Made by a program: the position numbers and the translations under genes | The notes under the pieces: generated by a model | Databases searched by the model: none | Seen by the model: the letters and a program-made list of their open reading frames with translations, nothing else | What the model was told of the DNA's origin: nothing | Assembly (NCBI RefSeq): GCF_037975245.1 | Contig: NC_092571.1 | Coordinates: forward strand, 12,832,417-12,872,416 | Reading direction: 5' to 3' | DNA: 40,000 nucleotides | DNA from: Apostichopus japonicus | Lineage: Eukaryota; Echinodermata; Holothuroidea; Aspidochirotida; Stichopodidae | Shown: positions 29,201-39,420 of the stretch, piece by piece | Layout: each line of letters starts with the position of its first letter | Position numbering within the stretch: the first letter of the stretch is position 1

Positions 29201-31763
29201 GGTCTCACATATCTATGCACTAGATCATCAGGTTTTGACTTTTTTTGTAGTAAAGTGCATCACGGTGACCACTGGATTCATCCAGAGTGCAAGAGTTTCA
29301 CTTGCAGGCTACTCTTGCATAATTTCTGAATGAAATTGCTTTTAAAATTATAATCCATGGATCTTTATACTTTAAGATATTAATAAAAAATGCTTTTGTT
29401 TTTATGTAACAGGTTGCAATCCATTTCTTAGAAACAGAATGGCAATAACAGTTGATCGGGAACCTCTGCTGTATCCTACATCCATTACTGCTGTGTTGAA
29501 GATGTTGTTCATGAGCTACTATGTGTTCAACATATGCTATCCCACAGAGGTTCAAGCAACCATGGAATACATACAGAGGTACAGTTTAAACCTAGTTTCT
29601 TAACAGATTAACAAAGGAGGTGCATTCAAACTACAGTTCCTCCATCTTGTTGAGATCATGCAAGAAGAACTGCAAAGAAGAACTGTCAATGCCAACAAAT
29701 GTTGTGCAACATTAAATGTTTTCATTAAACTACTAGTGCACCTGTCACGGCATGCAAATAACAACAGTTTATATATAATAAAATGGATACAAACTTTTAC
29801 TTATATATATATATATTTATATATAACTTTTATGTAAAGTTTAACTAATTTTGGGGATACTGTTACCAAAATTGAATAAATTTAGTTTTTAAGCACTAGG
29901 ATGTTTTTGGTAAACAAGGATAGATTGGACTCATGAAACTTTTTTCAAATTATTCCCTACAGAATACTGTTCGAGATTGATCCAGGGAGAGGGTCTAGGG
30001 CAAAGAAATCTTACAGATGGTGTATAAATCCGAAAGTAACTTCTCTTTGTGAGCGGATGAAGGAAAGTAGAGAGTGAGATATGCAGTGAATGTGGCCAAA
30101 AGTATTAAGCTACTTGAGCTAACTGCATTTAATTTTGTTTTGTTTAATGCCGTATACTTTTTGTTAAATGATACCTCCATTTCAAAAGTGCTGAATCTGT
30201 GAACTATTCTGCTATAAATCACTAAATTTTACAGATTCATGTTACAATGTAACTTAAAGTTGATTTTTAAAATACTTAGTAAACAATAAGGTAATCTGCT
30301 TGCTTCAGAAGTCTTTTAACCAAACATTGTATTTTCTTAAATACAAAATATGATTCTGTACAGAACAACCTCGTAGCTTTTTCGGTACAAGTTGGATGTA
30401 ATTATATAAATATATCCCAAATTTGAGCACTGTCAAGTAGATTTTCTGATTGTTCTATATATTGGAAAGGGTTCATTTTATCAAAAAAATATCCCAGTGT
30501 GCCTGAGCATTTCAATGGAAGTTTCATCACTTTGACATTGACCATCAATCTAACTGTTTTCTTTTTTCTTTCTATTGATTTGGGAGTTGTTCTGATAGCA
30601 GTAAAGCTTATTTCCAAGGGTAGCAACTGTACTCATTCGAAACAAAGTATTTAAACTAGAAGAAATCCTTTTAAGTACTCTAAGCATATAAATAGTATTT
30701 GAGTTTCTTACTGTTAATAGCTTTTTGTTTCAGGTTCAGTTTCAATGCAACTTAAGAGGTTTCCAGGTTCATGTTGTTTTGTTTCTTATTTCTTTAGTAT
30801 GTCATAGAATAGTATTTTTTAGTCGTTGCTCTTTCATTCTAGACACTATCTCTTTGTAAGAGTGCTAATTACAATGGACAGCAGTATCCTTGGTAGGTTC
30901 ATAAGGTAAATTGACCCCCTGCTATTCAGCATTTATCAATCTTGCTTAAATAGTATTTTACCTTTGGGAGTCTAATATCATCAGGAAAGTCCAGATTAAT
31001 ATGCTGAAATAGTTCAGTAGTAGTATGATAATATCACTGTTTTTCAACGCACTGGTAGACAAATTCACACTTTATCCCTGTTTTGGAATGATATCTAAAC
31101 TGTTCATGTTAGTGTAATATATTGTTACATTGTTGTTTGCAGTGCTAATTCCACATTTGCTGTATATGATGTTATCCTAAAAGTCTAAAACACCTGTCAA
31201 GATTGCATGTTGGTAAATAAAGATATGTGTGTTTGGTAAATTTGACTCTCTCAATGTGTTCCTCTTGGTAGAATGTTTATTTTTTCATCTAAATCTCTTT
31301 CATGTACAACAAATTCCTCTCTACAAAGTATTCGCCCAGGATCACAAATTACTTTCCCAACATATAGCAGCTTCATTTGAATACATAACTTTTACTTTCA
31401 ACCACAACTTTTTACTGTGTATACAAACTGTTATTTGGTAAATTAACGGAAACATTCTGTCTAGAAACGAAAAAAGTTCGACCAATATACAAAAAGTATT
31501 TTGAATTTTACATCACTTTTTCCATGTTGCCACATAAAATTCTACCTGAATAAATAGAAATGAATCTGTTTCTACACAAACCGTAGTTGTGCATTTACAG
31601 TTGCTGTTGTACACTGATGAAAAAACAGATGGAAACTAATTGACAGCTTTTCTTTTGTAAATATACAGAGAAATTTTTTACAGTGTATATATATTTAGCT
31701 GGACATTATGAAGGATTCTTCTTGCAGTTTCGATTGTCAAGAAAGAAAGGATAAATGTAAAAA

Positions 31764-31847
<84 letters not shown>

Positions 31848-32431
31848 ATTGAAATTGTAGTCTAGACAGCACTCACCTGCAATACAGAGGGCGGTGTTTC
31901 GCTTGGTGTACAATTCCCTAAATTTGTTGGCGTGCACGATGAGGATGTATCTGTTGATACTTATGGCTGCCAGTGACATCACAGAGGCGATAAACGTGAC
32001 CATATTGAGGGTACCAAAGAAGATACATATTTTTTCACCGAAAGCCCACTCTCCTTTGAGAATTGTAAAAATGGTAAAAGGCATATTGATCAGCGCCACC
32101 AGTAGATCGGCACAGCTCAGGCAGAGAATTAAGGCATTCGAAGAAGTTCTCAGAGACTTCCTACGTAAGATGACGGCCCATAGCAACAAATTACCGGTCA
32201 CTGCAACCACAAATATAATGGCCAACACCACCGCCTCTGTAATTCGTTCGACAACATTGTATTCAGCCATCGCTGAAGTGACATTGGTGGTAGTTACATA
32301 TTCGCTAGTCGCCATGGCAACTGATTTATGGTCTTCTGCAAGTTTTATAGAGATACCAGTAGTCAATTTGTTTGTCGAAAGACTTGATCTGATGTAGATG
32401 GTTCACCTTGTCATCTAGGTTCAAATCGTGT
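23275..32431 (-). CDS. Class A (rhodopsin-like) orphan GPCR, 546 aa, two coding exons
   Basis: Coding runs from ATG at 32315 (context GTTGCCATGG) to 31877, then 24476 to TGA at 23275-23277. Donor CAG|GTGAGT and acceptor TTTCAG|GTG join in phase 1. A 5' UTR part extends to an acceptor at 32431. All seven helices are present: GN (N42, 1.50), LSCAD (D70, 2.50), C97 (3.25), NRY (121-123), W149 (4.50), ECL2 C175/C177, P197 (5.50), CWFP (468-471) and NPIIY (507-511). The N-terminus has one sequon (N11-V-T). The third intracellular loop is about 240 residues, Ser/Asn-rich, ending in RKKKRREEE. Position 3.32 is Asn104, not the Asp of aminergic receptors, and 7.43 is Phe, not the opsin Lys. NRY with the Y..LYTKR-like ICL2 recalls melatonin, GPR84 or Tre1/moody-type receptors. 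The ligand is unknown. It is a plasma-membrane receptor, presumably G-protein-coupled. Confidence 0.9.
27322..27359. repeat. Compound palindrome (bulged hairpin)
   Basis: ACGTTTTC (27322-27329) pairs with GAAAACGT (27352-27359), and GCGGTC (27335-27340) pairs with GACCGC (27346-27351). This leaves a one-sided ATTAT bulge and a GAAGT loop. Pairing is perfect over 14 bp. Confidence 0.8.
27480..27577 (+). promoter_or_regulatory. Possible first (non-coding) exon/promoter of the nested C2H2 gene
   Basis: A locally CpG-rich stretch (GGGCGCGCGCACCG near 27540) ends in a strong donor ACG|GTAAGT at 27578. It lies 1.3 kb upstream of the finger exon on the same strand. The assignment is by position and splice signal only. 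Confidence 0.3.
28860..30077 (+). pseudogene. C2H2 zinc-finger family gene copy, frameshifted in the finger exon, intact C-terminus
   Basis: The gene is nested antisense in the GPCR intron. Three segments are seen. (a) 28860-29158: one frame reads HRICNVLLESLTHFRKV and later CHYRLHQNQPNFQFTC, then meets TGA at 29082. The next frame continues CPEEKCNRIFVSYSALKSH with FYHDH (C-x4-C...H-x4-H). The expected spacing suggests a 4-nt insertion (TGCA) around 29073-29076. (b) 29413-29578: acceptor AACAG, reading GCNPFLRNRMAIT, then LFMSYYVFNICYP and TMEYIQR, with donor GTACAG. (c) 29963-30077: acceptor CTACAG, reading ILFEIDPGRGSRAKK and INPKVTSLCERM, ending in TGA. Phases 1 and 2 join cleanly. The 'FNI.YP....T.E.IQR' plus 'I.P..G..AK...NP.V..L' ending is, from memory, the conserved C-terminus of an uncharacterised finger family in fish and invertebrates. 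The usual long middle region is missing. It could be a pseudogene, a shortened gene or a sequence error. Confidence 0.6.
30078..31764. other. Probable 3' UTR of the nested gene and remaining GPCR intron
   Basis: AT-rich sequence with no domains. The only strong landmark is the polyadenylation signal at 31216-31221. A (TA)n tract also lies at 29800-29827, before this interval, in the preceding intron of the nested gene. Confidence 0.45.
31216..31221 (+). terminator. Polyadenylation signal candidate for the nested C2H2 gene
   Basis: AATAAA is followed within 6-15 bp by a GT-rich element (GATATGTGTGTTTGG). It is the first canonical signal with a good downstream element after the TGA at 30075-30077, implying a 3' UTR of about 1.15 kb if the copy is transcribed. 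Confidence 0.45.
31765..31851. repeat. (TA)n microsatellite 25 bp inside the GPCR intron
   Basis: Nearly pure TA of about 85 bp with one ATATTATATATTATA interruption. Its near edge is about 25 bp from the exon 1 donor at 31876. Translation through the donor into this tract gives a Tyr/Ile-rich artefact extension of exon 1. Confidence 0.93.
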
Positions 32432-33798
32432 CTGAAAACAAAGGGAAGGAAAACAAGAGATAACAATAAGAATGGAGAAATTTGCCGTTGATTTGAATCA
32501 AGTTAATTTGAATCATTATTTAACGAGCACATTTAATTGTCACGTAAATATATACTTAAAATACCCCTTAATCCCACAAACAATTCTTTTTGGATACAAC
32601 CGTTGGCCGTTGGAAAATTCGTTACTATTAATATCAAACTTAAAGCAATCCAGTTCCAACTTTGAACGACACCCCCCCCCCCCCAACCCCCTTCCTCCCA
32701 CCCAGCTCTTTTCTTTCCAAAATGATTGAGCTTTATGCATGCTTTTCATTATTTTGAATGTACTTAAAAATAACTGTCAACAGGTCATGGTTTGCTCGAG
32801 AAAATGCTGTCTCAAACAATTGCTTATTGTCGATTCTCTCTATTGAATTTACAACGTACATTGAAATCTACAATGGTTCATATTGCCTATTCACGCCATG
32901 ACAATATTTCCCCTAAACGAACGGTTACGATCAGGTAACGGTAGCCTATACTTTATTGTTTCTAATTATAAACGAATCATGTCAAAATATACATCGATCG
33001 TATCAAACATCAATAAATTGATATTAATTTTTATTAGTGAAAATATTAGTGTCAAAATATCCAGTTCACCTTGAACTACTTAATGAGGTACTGAAGTATA
33101 TTTAGGTCTACTTAGTAAGCAACATTTAATGATTTTTTTTTTAATGATTCAGATCAATACGAGAAATAGATATAGCTCTCTTGACTCGCGACAAAGTATA
33201 AGATATAGGAAATAATAAGAATGACAAAGAGTCAATTGTTTTTTTAGCTCAAGGAAATCGTTAACAAAAATTTAGGAGCCAAAGATACCATACATATACG
33301 CGAAGGGTACGGTACATATCCGTATTATACTTCAACTTACCGAGCAATGTTCTTATACTGCGATGAAAGAATCACAAAGCTTCACTTTCGATTTACTTGG
33401 AGGCTTTTAATTCCTTTTGGTTTGGAGGGAAGCCAAACTAGCGGTTGATATACATGAAACATTAATGCATTATTCATGAATGTTTCCTCCAATCACGGGA
33501 TGGATATTCTGAATCGTCGAAGAACCGGTTTAGCTGACAATGGCGTTCACACTACATTGTTCGTCGCTCATCCATCGTGAAAAGCAAACTGATGCACAGT
33601 TGACAGCTGAAACAAAAGAATAGGAAAATAGAAAGATTGATAGCTTCCGTTTATCAAATAATGTCCTTTCACTCGTGAAATGTACACAGTATTTCAGACT
33701 TAAGTAAACTCGAAACCAAGCTGAAGAGATAATGTCTCCTTTATAGCCTATCAATTACAGGCTAGTGTAGTTTGTGTTGCGTTGTCATATAACTTACC
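32432..33798 (-). other. Predicted spliced 5' leader of the GPCR gene
   Basis: On the - strand, a leader exon at about 33606-33341 is bounded by acceptor TTTTGTTTCAG (ending 33607) and donor CG|GTAAGT (from 33340). A further upstream exon ends at 33798 with donor GG|GTAAGT. The coding exon begins at 32431 after TTTGTTTTCAG. All signals are strong and in order, but no transcript evidence is available. The start of the first exon is not defined. A C run of about 14 lies at 32671-32684 in the leader intron. Confidence 0.5.
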
Positions 33799-35250
33799 CG
33801 GCGTTGTAGATTTATAATTGAAAAGCTCTAAATATGCGGCGTCAAGCCAGTTTTCTGCTCTGAAGTTAGTATGCCATTAAACCAACACGCATCCACATTA
33901 CGTGCATGGTTACTCCCATATACACACACATACATACACGCAGTTATTCTGTTGAATCCTGATGAATGGTATGATCTACCTTGTGTTTCGAACGAATTAG
34001 TCTACAATTTTAATGTAATCATAGCTGGCAGACCGTGACGTCACACATGATTTGTACTTTTATATAGATTTAAGGGGAACACGGTCTTGCTTGGTTAACT
34101 ACTTAAATCCGTGTTTTCTTTATCACAACGTTACCTCCATACTAGTATTTAGATATCATATAGCATGGTTTGACGCATATGATGACAATAACGTGGTCAT
34201 TTCTTTTTGTTCTCGAGTTTGGAATTTTCTGTAGCCAATATTAAAAAAAAAAGTTTCTTCGAAGTGATATGCATTATGAAAGAATGCAGGAGTTGTGTTT
34301 TTTTTTGGAGACAGTGCCCTGAAGATGTACTTAGGCGTATGATATTACAATATTAAGAAAGGAAATTAGATAAATTACACTGTAAGATGAAACTCGCTGT
34401 AGTTTAGCTTGCATCATCAATCATTGTTAAATTGACAATTGATTTTTCTTTTCTGGGAAAATTTCTCCACAATGGAATAATTTTTTCTCTGTCTGTAAAG
34501 AAGACGAACTTCTTTTCGAATTAAACTTTTACACAATTCCTATTTCTTTATCTTGATATTAAAGCATGAATTTTATTTGGGGTGATGGGGTGGGGTGGGG
34601 GTGGGGATGGGCAGCAATTCAAGTAACATTTACGATATCATTCAAAAGTAGAAACCCATTACAGTGTATTTCACTGGCTCGATTAATAAGCCTTTATAAT
34701 TGTTAAAAATGTTCATAATTACAACAATTCTAAGCTCATTTCTAAGTTTAATTCTTTCCTAATATTATTATTTGTAATAATAATTGCTTGCCATTAACCA
34801 TGCTGTTATAACTTGCGCTTAACATATATTGATGGCATTTTCCTCCTTCATTTCTACATGTGAAATGTAACTTGACTAGTCATGTTAATGAATGGTACTA
34901 TTATGGGATAGTTTAGTAGTAACTATAGAATCCAATCTTTATAATTTAACCACTCTTGAAGTAACGGAGATGTTTAGATCCATCCGTGTGAGCAAATGCA
35001 TTATATTTGATAGCTAATGTATGTCGACAATAGTTAAATATCTTCCGTATTATCCCTTTCAAAAGTTTCAGTGTTTGAAATGGTTGTCAGGCTAAATCGT
35101 TCAAAAATACTTCTGGAACATATAATTAACAGACAATGACAAGTACCAAAAAAAGAAGAAGAAAAAAACCCCATAATAACGATACCTCCGAGTAGGCAAA
35201 TGATGTGAGGATATGCGAGATAGATTCCAGTATAGGCGTGGAAATATGAT
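33799..35250. other. Upstream of the GPCR gene; no gene recognised
   Basis: One exact TGACGTCA lies at 34036-34043, about 240 bp upstream of the outermost predicted leader donor, so it could be part of the GPCR promoter region. Otherwise AT-rich with a GGGGTGGG stretch near 34580-34610. Confidence 0.4.
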
Positions 35251-35294
35251 CGTTTAATCAGGGAGTTGTTATGGAATAACTCCCCGGTTTAATC
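35251..35294. repeat. Hairpin, TTTAATCAGGGAGTT type
   Basis: GTTTAATCAGGGAGTTGTTAT pairs imperfectly with ATAACTCCCCGGTTTAAT around a GGA loop. It shares the GGGAGTTAT/ATAACTCCC core with 22260-22294. A single arm-like copy (TATAACTCCCTGG) occurs near 24560, and another (CAACTCCCTGATCAAAC) near 39233. Confidence 0.75.
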
Positions 35295-35404
35295 ACTATT
35301 ATTTGACTTTCTCGCGGCCCTGCTATAACCTTCGCATCATTGCATTAATATGTATTAAGAATATATCTTTGAGTTGTCATTCAAAGTGCTTGAATTCATT
35401 TCCT

Positions 35405-35650
35405 AACACTAATTTCCATTGAATTCTCTTTTCTTTTGCCTTGTCTTGTCTTTCCTTCCATTTCATTCCCTCTCGTTGCCTCTCCTTCCATTCTCTCGAT
35501 TTGTGTCCCTTCCCCTTCCCCTGCCTCATCACCTCCTCCCCTCCCCTAGCCTCCCCTCCCCTCCCTAACCACCCTTCCTTTCCTTTCCACTCCTACCCAT
35601 CACTATATACTATCCACGCCACTCCCGTTTCCACACCTTCTCTTTCCACT
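35405..35650. repeat. Pyrimidine-rich (CCCT/TTCC) tract
   Basis: About 240 bp is strongly C/T-biased on the + strand with irregular CCTCCC and TTTCC units. The Ser/Pro/Leu-rich open frame at 35441-35653 is compositional. Polypurine/polypyrimidine tracts of this length can form triplex DNA in principle. Confidence 0.75.
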
Positions 35651-37254
35651 TAACATGGCGTCATATACTATACACACGTATTGTCTATAATTTTTTATCT
35701 ATACTGTATATATATTTAGATTTCTATTTTTTTTCAAGGAAATGCTATTTAGGTGCATATCATAAGAGAGCTGTCAAAAACGACTATAGCAAACACAGCT
35801 AACAAACAGGCGTAACATGATCTGCCGTTACGGGTATCTGTTAGAAGCATATCATATTTGTTTATGTTATATATAATTCCCGGGAAGAAGGTTTGTTAGG
35901 CTATGCAGCTAATCCATTAAAGCTCTGTTTCTATGCAAGATGTCAAAGCTCGATCCAACTTTTGTTTTCCAAAATCTGGTATAATGCCAAACCAATCAAC
36001 AGATGCGAACAGTATTTCAAGTCGGGAGGGGGATTCTAGCCCACCCTTCCCACCCCGACGGATCTAGGTACAAAATAACAACGTGATCCTTCATGGAAGG
36101 GGGGGGGGGGAGGGGAGAACAGAAGTTAGGATTTTAGAAAAGAGGCGTGTGGATCTGAGGTTGCTAAAGCCAACTCCCATGTCAGCTGGTCTTCTCCTAA
36201 AAACAAACTAAGACGTTGAGATCATGAAACGGATTCATTCTGAGGCATATTTAGACTGTAAATTATAGCTCAATAGTTAGGTCTAACGGCAAGGCTGTGC
36301 TGAAAAACACACACCTGTGAGAGGTTGAATAGGGGGAGGTGGAGGGGGGGGGGGTTAAAACTGGTTTTCGGTCAATTCTTTTGTTGACATCGCAAATGCG
36401 TCAGGTTTGTGGAGGCTCAAATTATTTGTAATTAGTAAACGTGTGATTATAGTTATGCTCGTGTCGTCATGGGGATGGGTACTATATCGTGTATTAAACC
36501 AGACAACAAAACTGCAGTGTGGTTTCGATGATGCTACATGAATATTCTTATAAATGTGCCACTCTAGGCTGTAGGATATAGCCAGGATGAAGAACATACT
36601 TCAATCTAAGTAGTACATCAAAAGGCATTGAGATATGACAAACAATAGTCACATTCATTTGGCAGCTGATGACCGGAATGGAAACTATTCTTGTATTCAG
36701 CATACATATTGATCTCTACAAAGACAACAGGCTTCTTCTACTCAATGTGTTACACATACAAGCCGTAAATTAAGCAGACGTGGTCCTTTTTTACCCCCTG
36801 GTCTCCAATATTTTGCGTCTGGTTTGCCTCTAAAACATCTAACTAAGCAGTTAATTTGCGTAAACGGCGCCTGGTCATCTCCCCAACGTTACTACATCCA
36901 AACCTGAAGCTTTTAATTGGCACTAAATCTCGACAATTGCAAAATACGACGGAAAACTTCAACAACGGAAGCAAAGATATAATACCGATGGTTCACAATG
37001 ATATCATACATTCCAAAAGCAACGTATAGGCCTATGTACAAACAGTAAAACGTTTCATTACGCACATTTATGCACAGGCATGTATACAGCAACGTACATG
37101 GCAACTCCAAAAGTTAGCGACACACTTAAGTCAATAGAGATTTGGTCGAGACTTATGATTCTTATCTACGGATGCCCATAAGATAAGTTTTAATGGCTAG
37201 CAATGTTATCTAATTGGCTGGTCGGCGGGAGATACGGTAGATTATAAAACAATG
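35651..37254. other. Intergenic, no gene recognised
   Basis: G runs near 36101-36111 and 36345-36355. A solitary diverged piece of the downstream tandem repeat ('cttcttctactcaatgtg' with 'cacatac') lies near 36732-36760. No supported gene on either strand. Confidence 0.4.
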
Positions 37255-37685
37255 TTTCCACAATTTGACCCCTGGTGACTCCAAATGATATTTGACCTCC
37301 AACAGGAAGCAATAGGCTTCTTCTTCTTCTCAACGTGTCACAACTACCTACTAAATATGAGGTTGATCCAAGCTTCCCTTCTTGAGATATCGTGTTTACA
37401 AGGATTTCACAATTTGACCTCTGGTGACCCCAAATGACCTTTGACCTCCACCAAACACAATAGAGGTCTTGAAATCAATGTGTCACAACTACGCACTAAA
37501 TATGAGATTGGTCCAAGCTTCCCTTCTTGAGATATCGTGTTTACAATGTTTTCAAAATTTGACCACTGATGACCCCAACCTTTGCCCTCCCAAAACAAGA
37601 GACTTCTTCTACTCAATGTGGTACTCCTATACACACCAAATATGAGATTGGTCCAAGCTTCCTTTCTTGAGATATCTTGGCGTCA
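37255..37685. repeat. Tandem repeat, about 147-bp period, three copies, TTTGACC/TGACCTTTGACCTCC
   Basis: Copies start at about 37261, 37410 and 37555 (spacing 149 and 145 bp). Each has AATTTGACC, GGTGACCCC, (A/C)TTTGACCTCC or a variant, 'cttcttct...caa(c/t)gtg', 'actaaatatgag(g/a)ttg(a/g)tccaagcttcc' and CTTGAGATATC. TGACCTTTGACC (DR1) is exact at 37436-37447. The array ends in a CA-rich stretch (CACACACATATACATACG). The 75-codon - strand frame here lies in the repeat. Confidence 0.9.
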
Positions 37686-38699
37686 CACACATATACATAC
37701 GTTCACGCACACACACGCCAGCACGATTGCAAATGGTACTGAACGTTCGGCATCGTAACCAAAACAACAGTTTTGGACAATCTCATATATTAGGTAAATG
37801 TAGATTTGAATTCAATCAATAAGTGTATATAGACCTAAGACATTGTCAACATCACGATAGTTTGAGTTCACCATAAAAGCTTTTTAATTATCATTAAACT
37901 GTACGCTTACTTGGTTTCGTTTGAAGATTTCAAGCCTGAGCGCTTTTTTGACTCGTATACAGATTTTAGTAAAGAACTGCAGTAACCACAAATTGGAGAG
38001 ATTCCAACTTGGTCAAAGTTTAAAGTGTCATTTTCTTTATATTTGATATACATGACCATTCTCATTGAAACAAAAAATTAACCGGGTTATACGAGCATGT
38101 AAAATCTCAAAACTTGAACCATTGAACGCCAAATTAATCACAAGTGATAATTTATACCAAAACGTACAGTACCCAATCATAAAAAAAAATATAAAAAAAT
38201 ACACGATAATAATATCAACAGGCTCAATAACTTAATGGACGAGATGACAATATCAAGTCACTATAATATCATACGGTTCGTGCATATGCATGGCATATTG
38301 GATGTCTCTAATATGTGGTAAGTTACACTGAACGCTGTCTTTGTTCCCGGAAGAGCGGATCAGTTATTACATTTCATGTATTTGCTACCTGCTCAGTCGT
38401 ACCTTAATTAAGGCTTAAGTGTATGCTTGTAATCATTTACTGATAACACATTGATTATTGTTATAAATTTGCAAAATGTGACTTTTACGATGGACATATA
38501 GGCCCGCACGGGAGTGAATAATAAGCTAAAACTGATTTGTAAGCTTACTAAAAAAAGTTGTTCTTTAATTAGAAAAACCGTAGAATATGTCATTTTAATA
38601 TTACCATCAGTTGCACTGTAATTATTATTACGTCTGGATACTTTTCGCGGCAAAGAGAAGAAGAAGAAAAAGAAGTTCATTACATGTTATAAACGATTT
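37686..38699. other. Intergenic, no gene recognised
   Basis: AT-rich, with A runs near 38181-38200 and a GAAGAAGAAGAAA stretch near 38655-38672. No coding evidence. Confidence 0.4.
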
Positions 38700-38823
38700 G
38701 TGGAGCGCCAAAAGGGACTTATTGTTATGTTTAATTTACATGGTGCCCTTTCGTATTAACTATTAACATCGTTTACTCTGATATCAAGTATCATCATTTG
38801 TGGCTCCTTTGGCGTGCCATAAT
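38700..38823. mobile_element. Possible small inverted-repeat element (about 120 bp)
   Basis: GTGGAGCGCCAAAAGGGAC at about 38700-38719 is opposed by GGCTCCTTTGGCGTGCCATA at about 38803-38822. The reverse complement of the latter is TATGGCACGCCAAAGGAGCC, about 75% identical. A related TATGGCACGCCAAAT lies at about 28109-28123. The pair could be the ends of a short MITE. No target-site duplication was identified. Confidence 0.35.
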
Positions 38824-39345
38824 CAATGGACTAGATCGTTTCTTTATGTCAATAACTATAGCTAAAAAGGACTGAAAAAAGAGCTGGAAAAACAATAATT
38901 AGATTAATTATACATAGACTAATGAAATTAGGGGCAGGGTCGTTTCAATTATAATATTTTGTTATGGGTAAAATTGCCATACTCAAAACTACAGCATTTG
39001 ACAATTGTTTCTTTTGCTGCTATAAATACAGATCTGTCGGTTGGCTATATATACAGTACAAATCAACAACAGGAAAACTAACAAAATAATTTGAACCAAA
39101 TTAGACTGACGAATACAGAAAGAATACAGAAATGCAGGGTTGTTGAATTTTCTTATTTGCTTCTATACCGATATAGGATCGAATTTCTCTTGCAAAATTC
39201 CCTTCACATCCGCTCTCTGAGCTAATTGAATTCAACTCCCTGATCAAACGAAGAGGGGGTTGTGATGCTATAGTTTAGAAGGTATGCAATGATGCCAGGT
39301 ATTGTGGTTTCTGACTCGATATGTACCCCAGCAAAGAGATATCTT

Positions 39346-39420
39346 ATTATTGGATTAGCTCAGTTGGTATTGAGTATTACGACTTTCCCTGAGTACACTG
39401 TGTTTGATTTTTCTCCAGAT
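39346..39420 (+). repeat. Degenerate tRNA-like (possible SINE head) sequence
   Basis: GGATTAGCTCAGTTGGTA (39352-39369) is an excellent tRNA D-arm/A box. About 45 bp downstream, TGTTTGATTT is a weak B box. T-stem and anticodon-stem pairing is poor, so it is not a functional tRNA. A decayed tRNA-derived SINE or tRNA pseudogene is more likely. Confidence 0.35.

Noticed and set aside
31877-32315. Calling the GPCR an aminergic receptor or opsin
   Set aside because: Asp3.32 is replaced by Asn104 and the helix 7 lysine of opsins is absent (Phe).
31877-32366. Starting the GPCR at 32366
   Set aside because: That codon is TTG. The first in-frame ATG is at 32315 with a strong GCCATGG context.
35441-35653. 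Ser/Pro/Leu-rich 70-codon frame
   Set aside because: Compositional product of a C/T-rich tract with no domain.
37255-37685. CRISPR-like direct repeats
   Set aside because: Whole 147-bp units are tandem and degenerate, without short identical repeats separated by unique spacers, and the DNA is eukaryotic.
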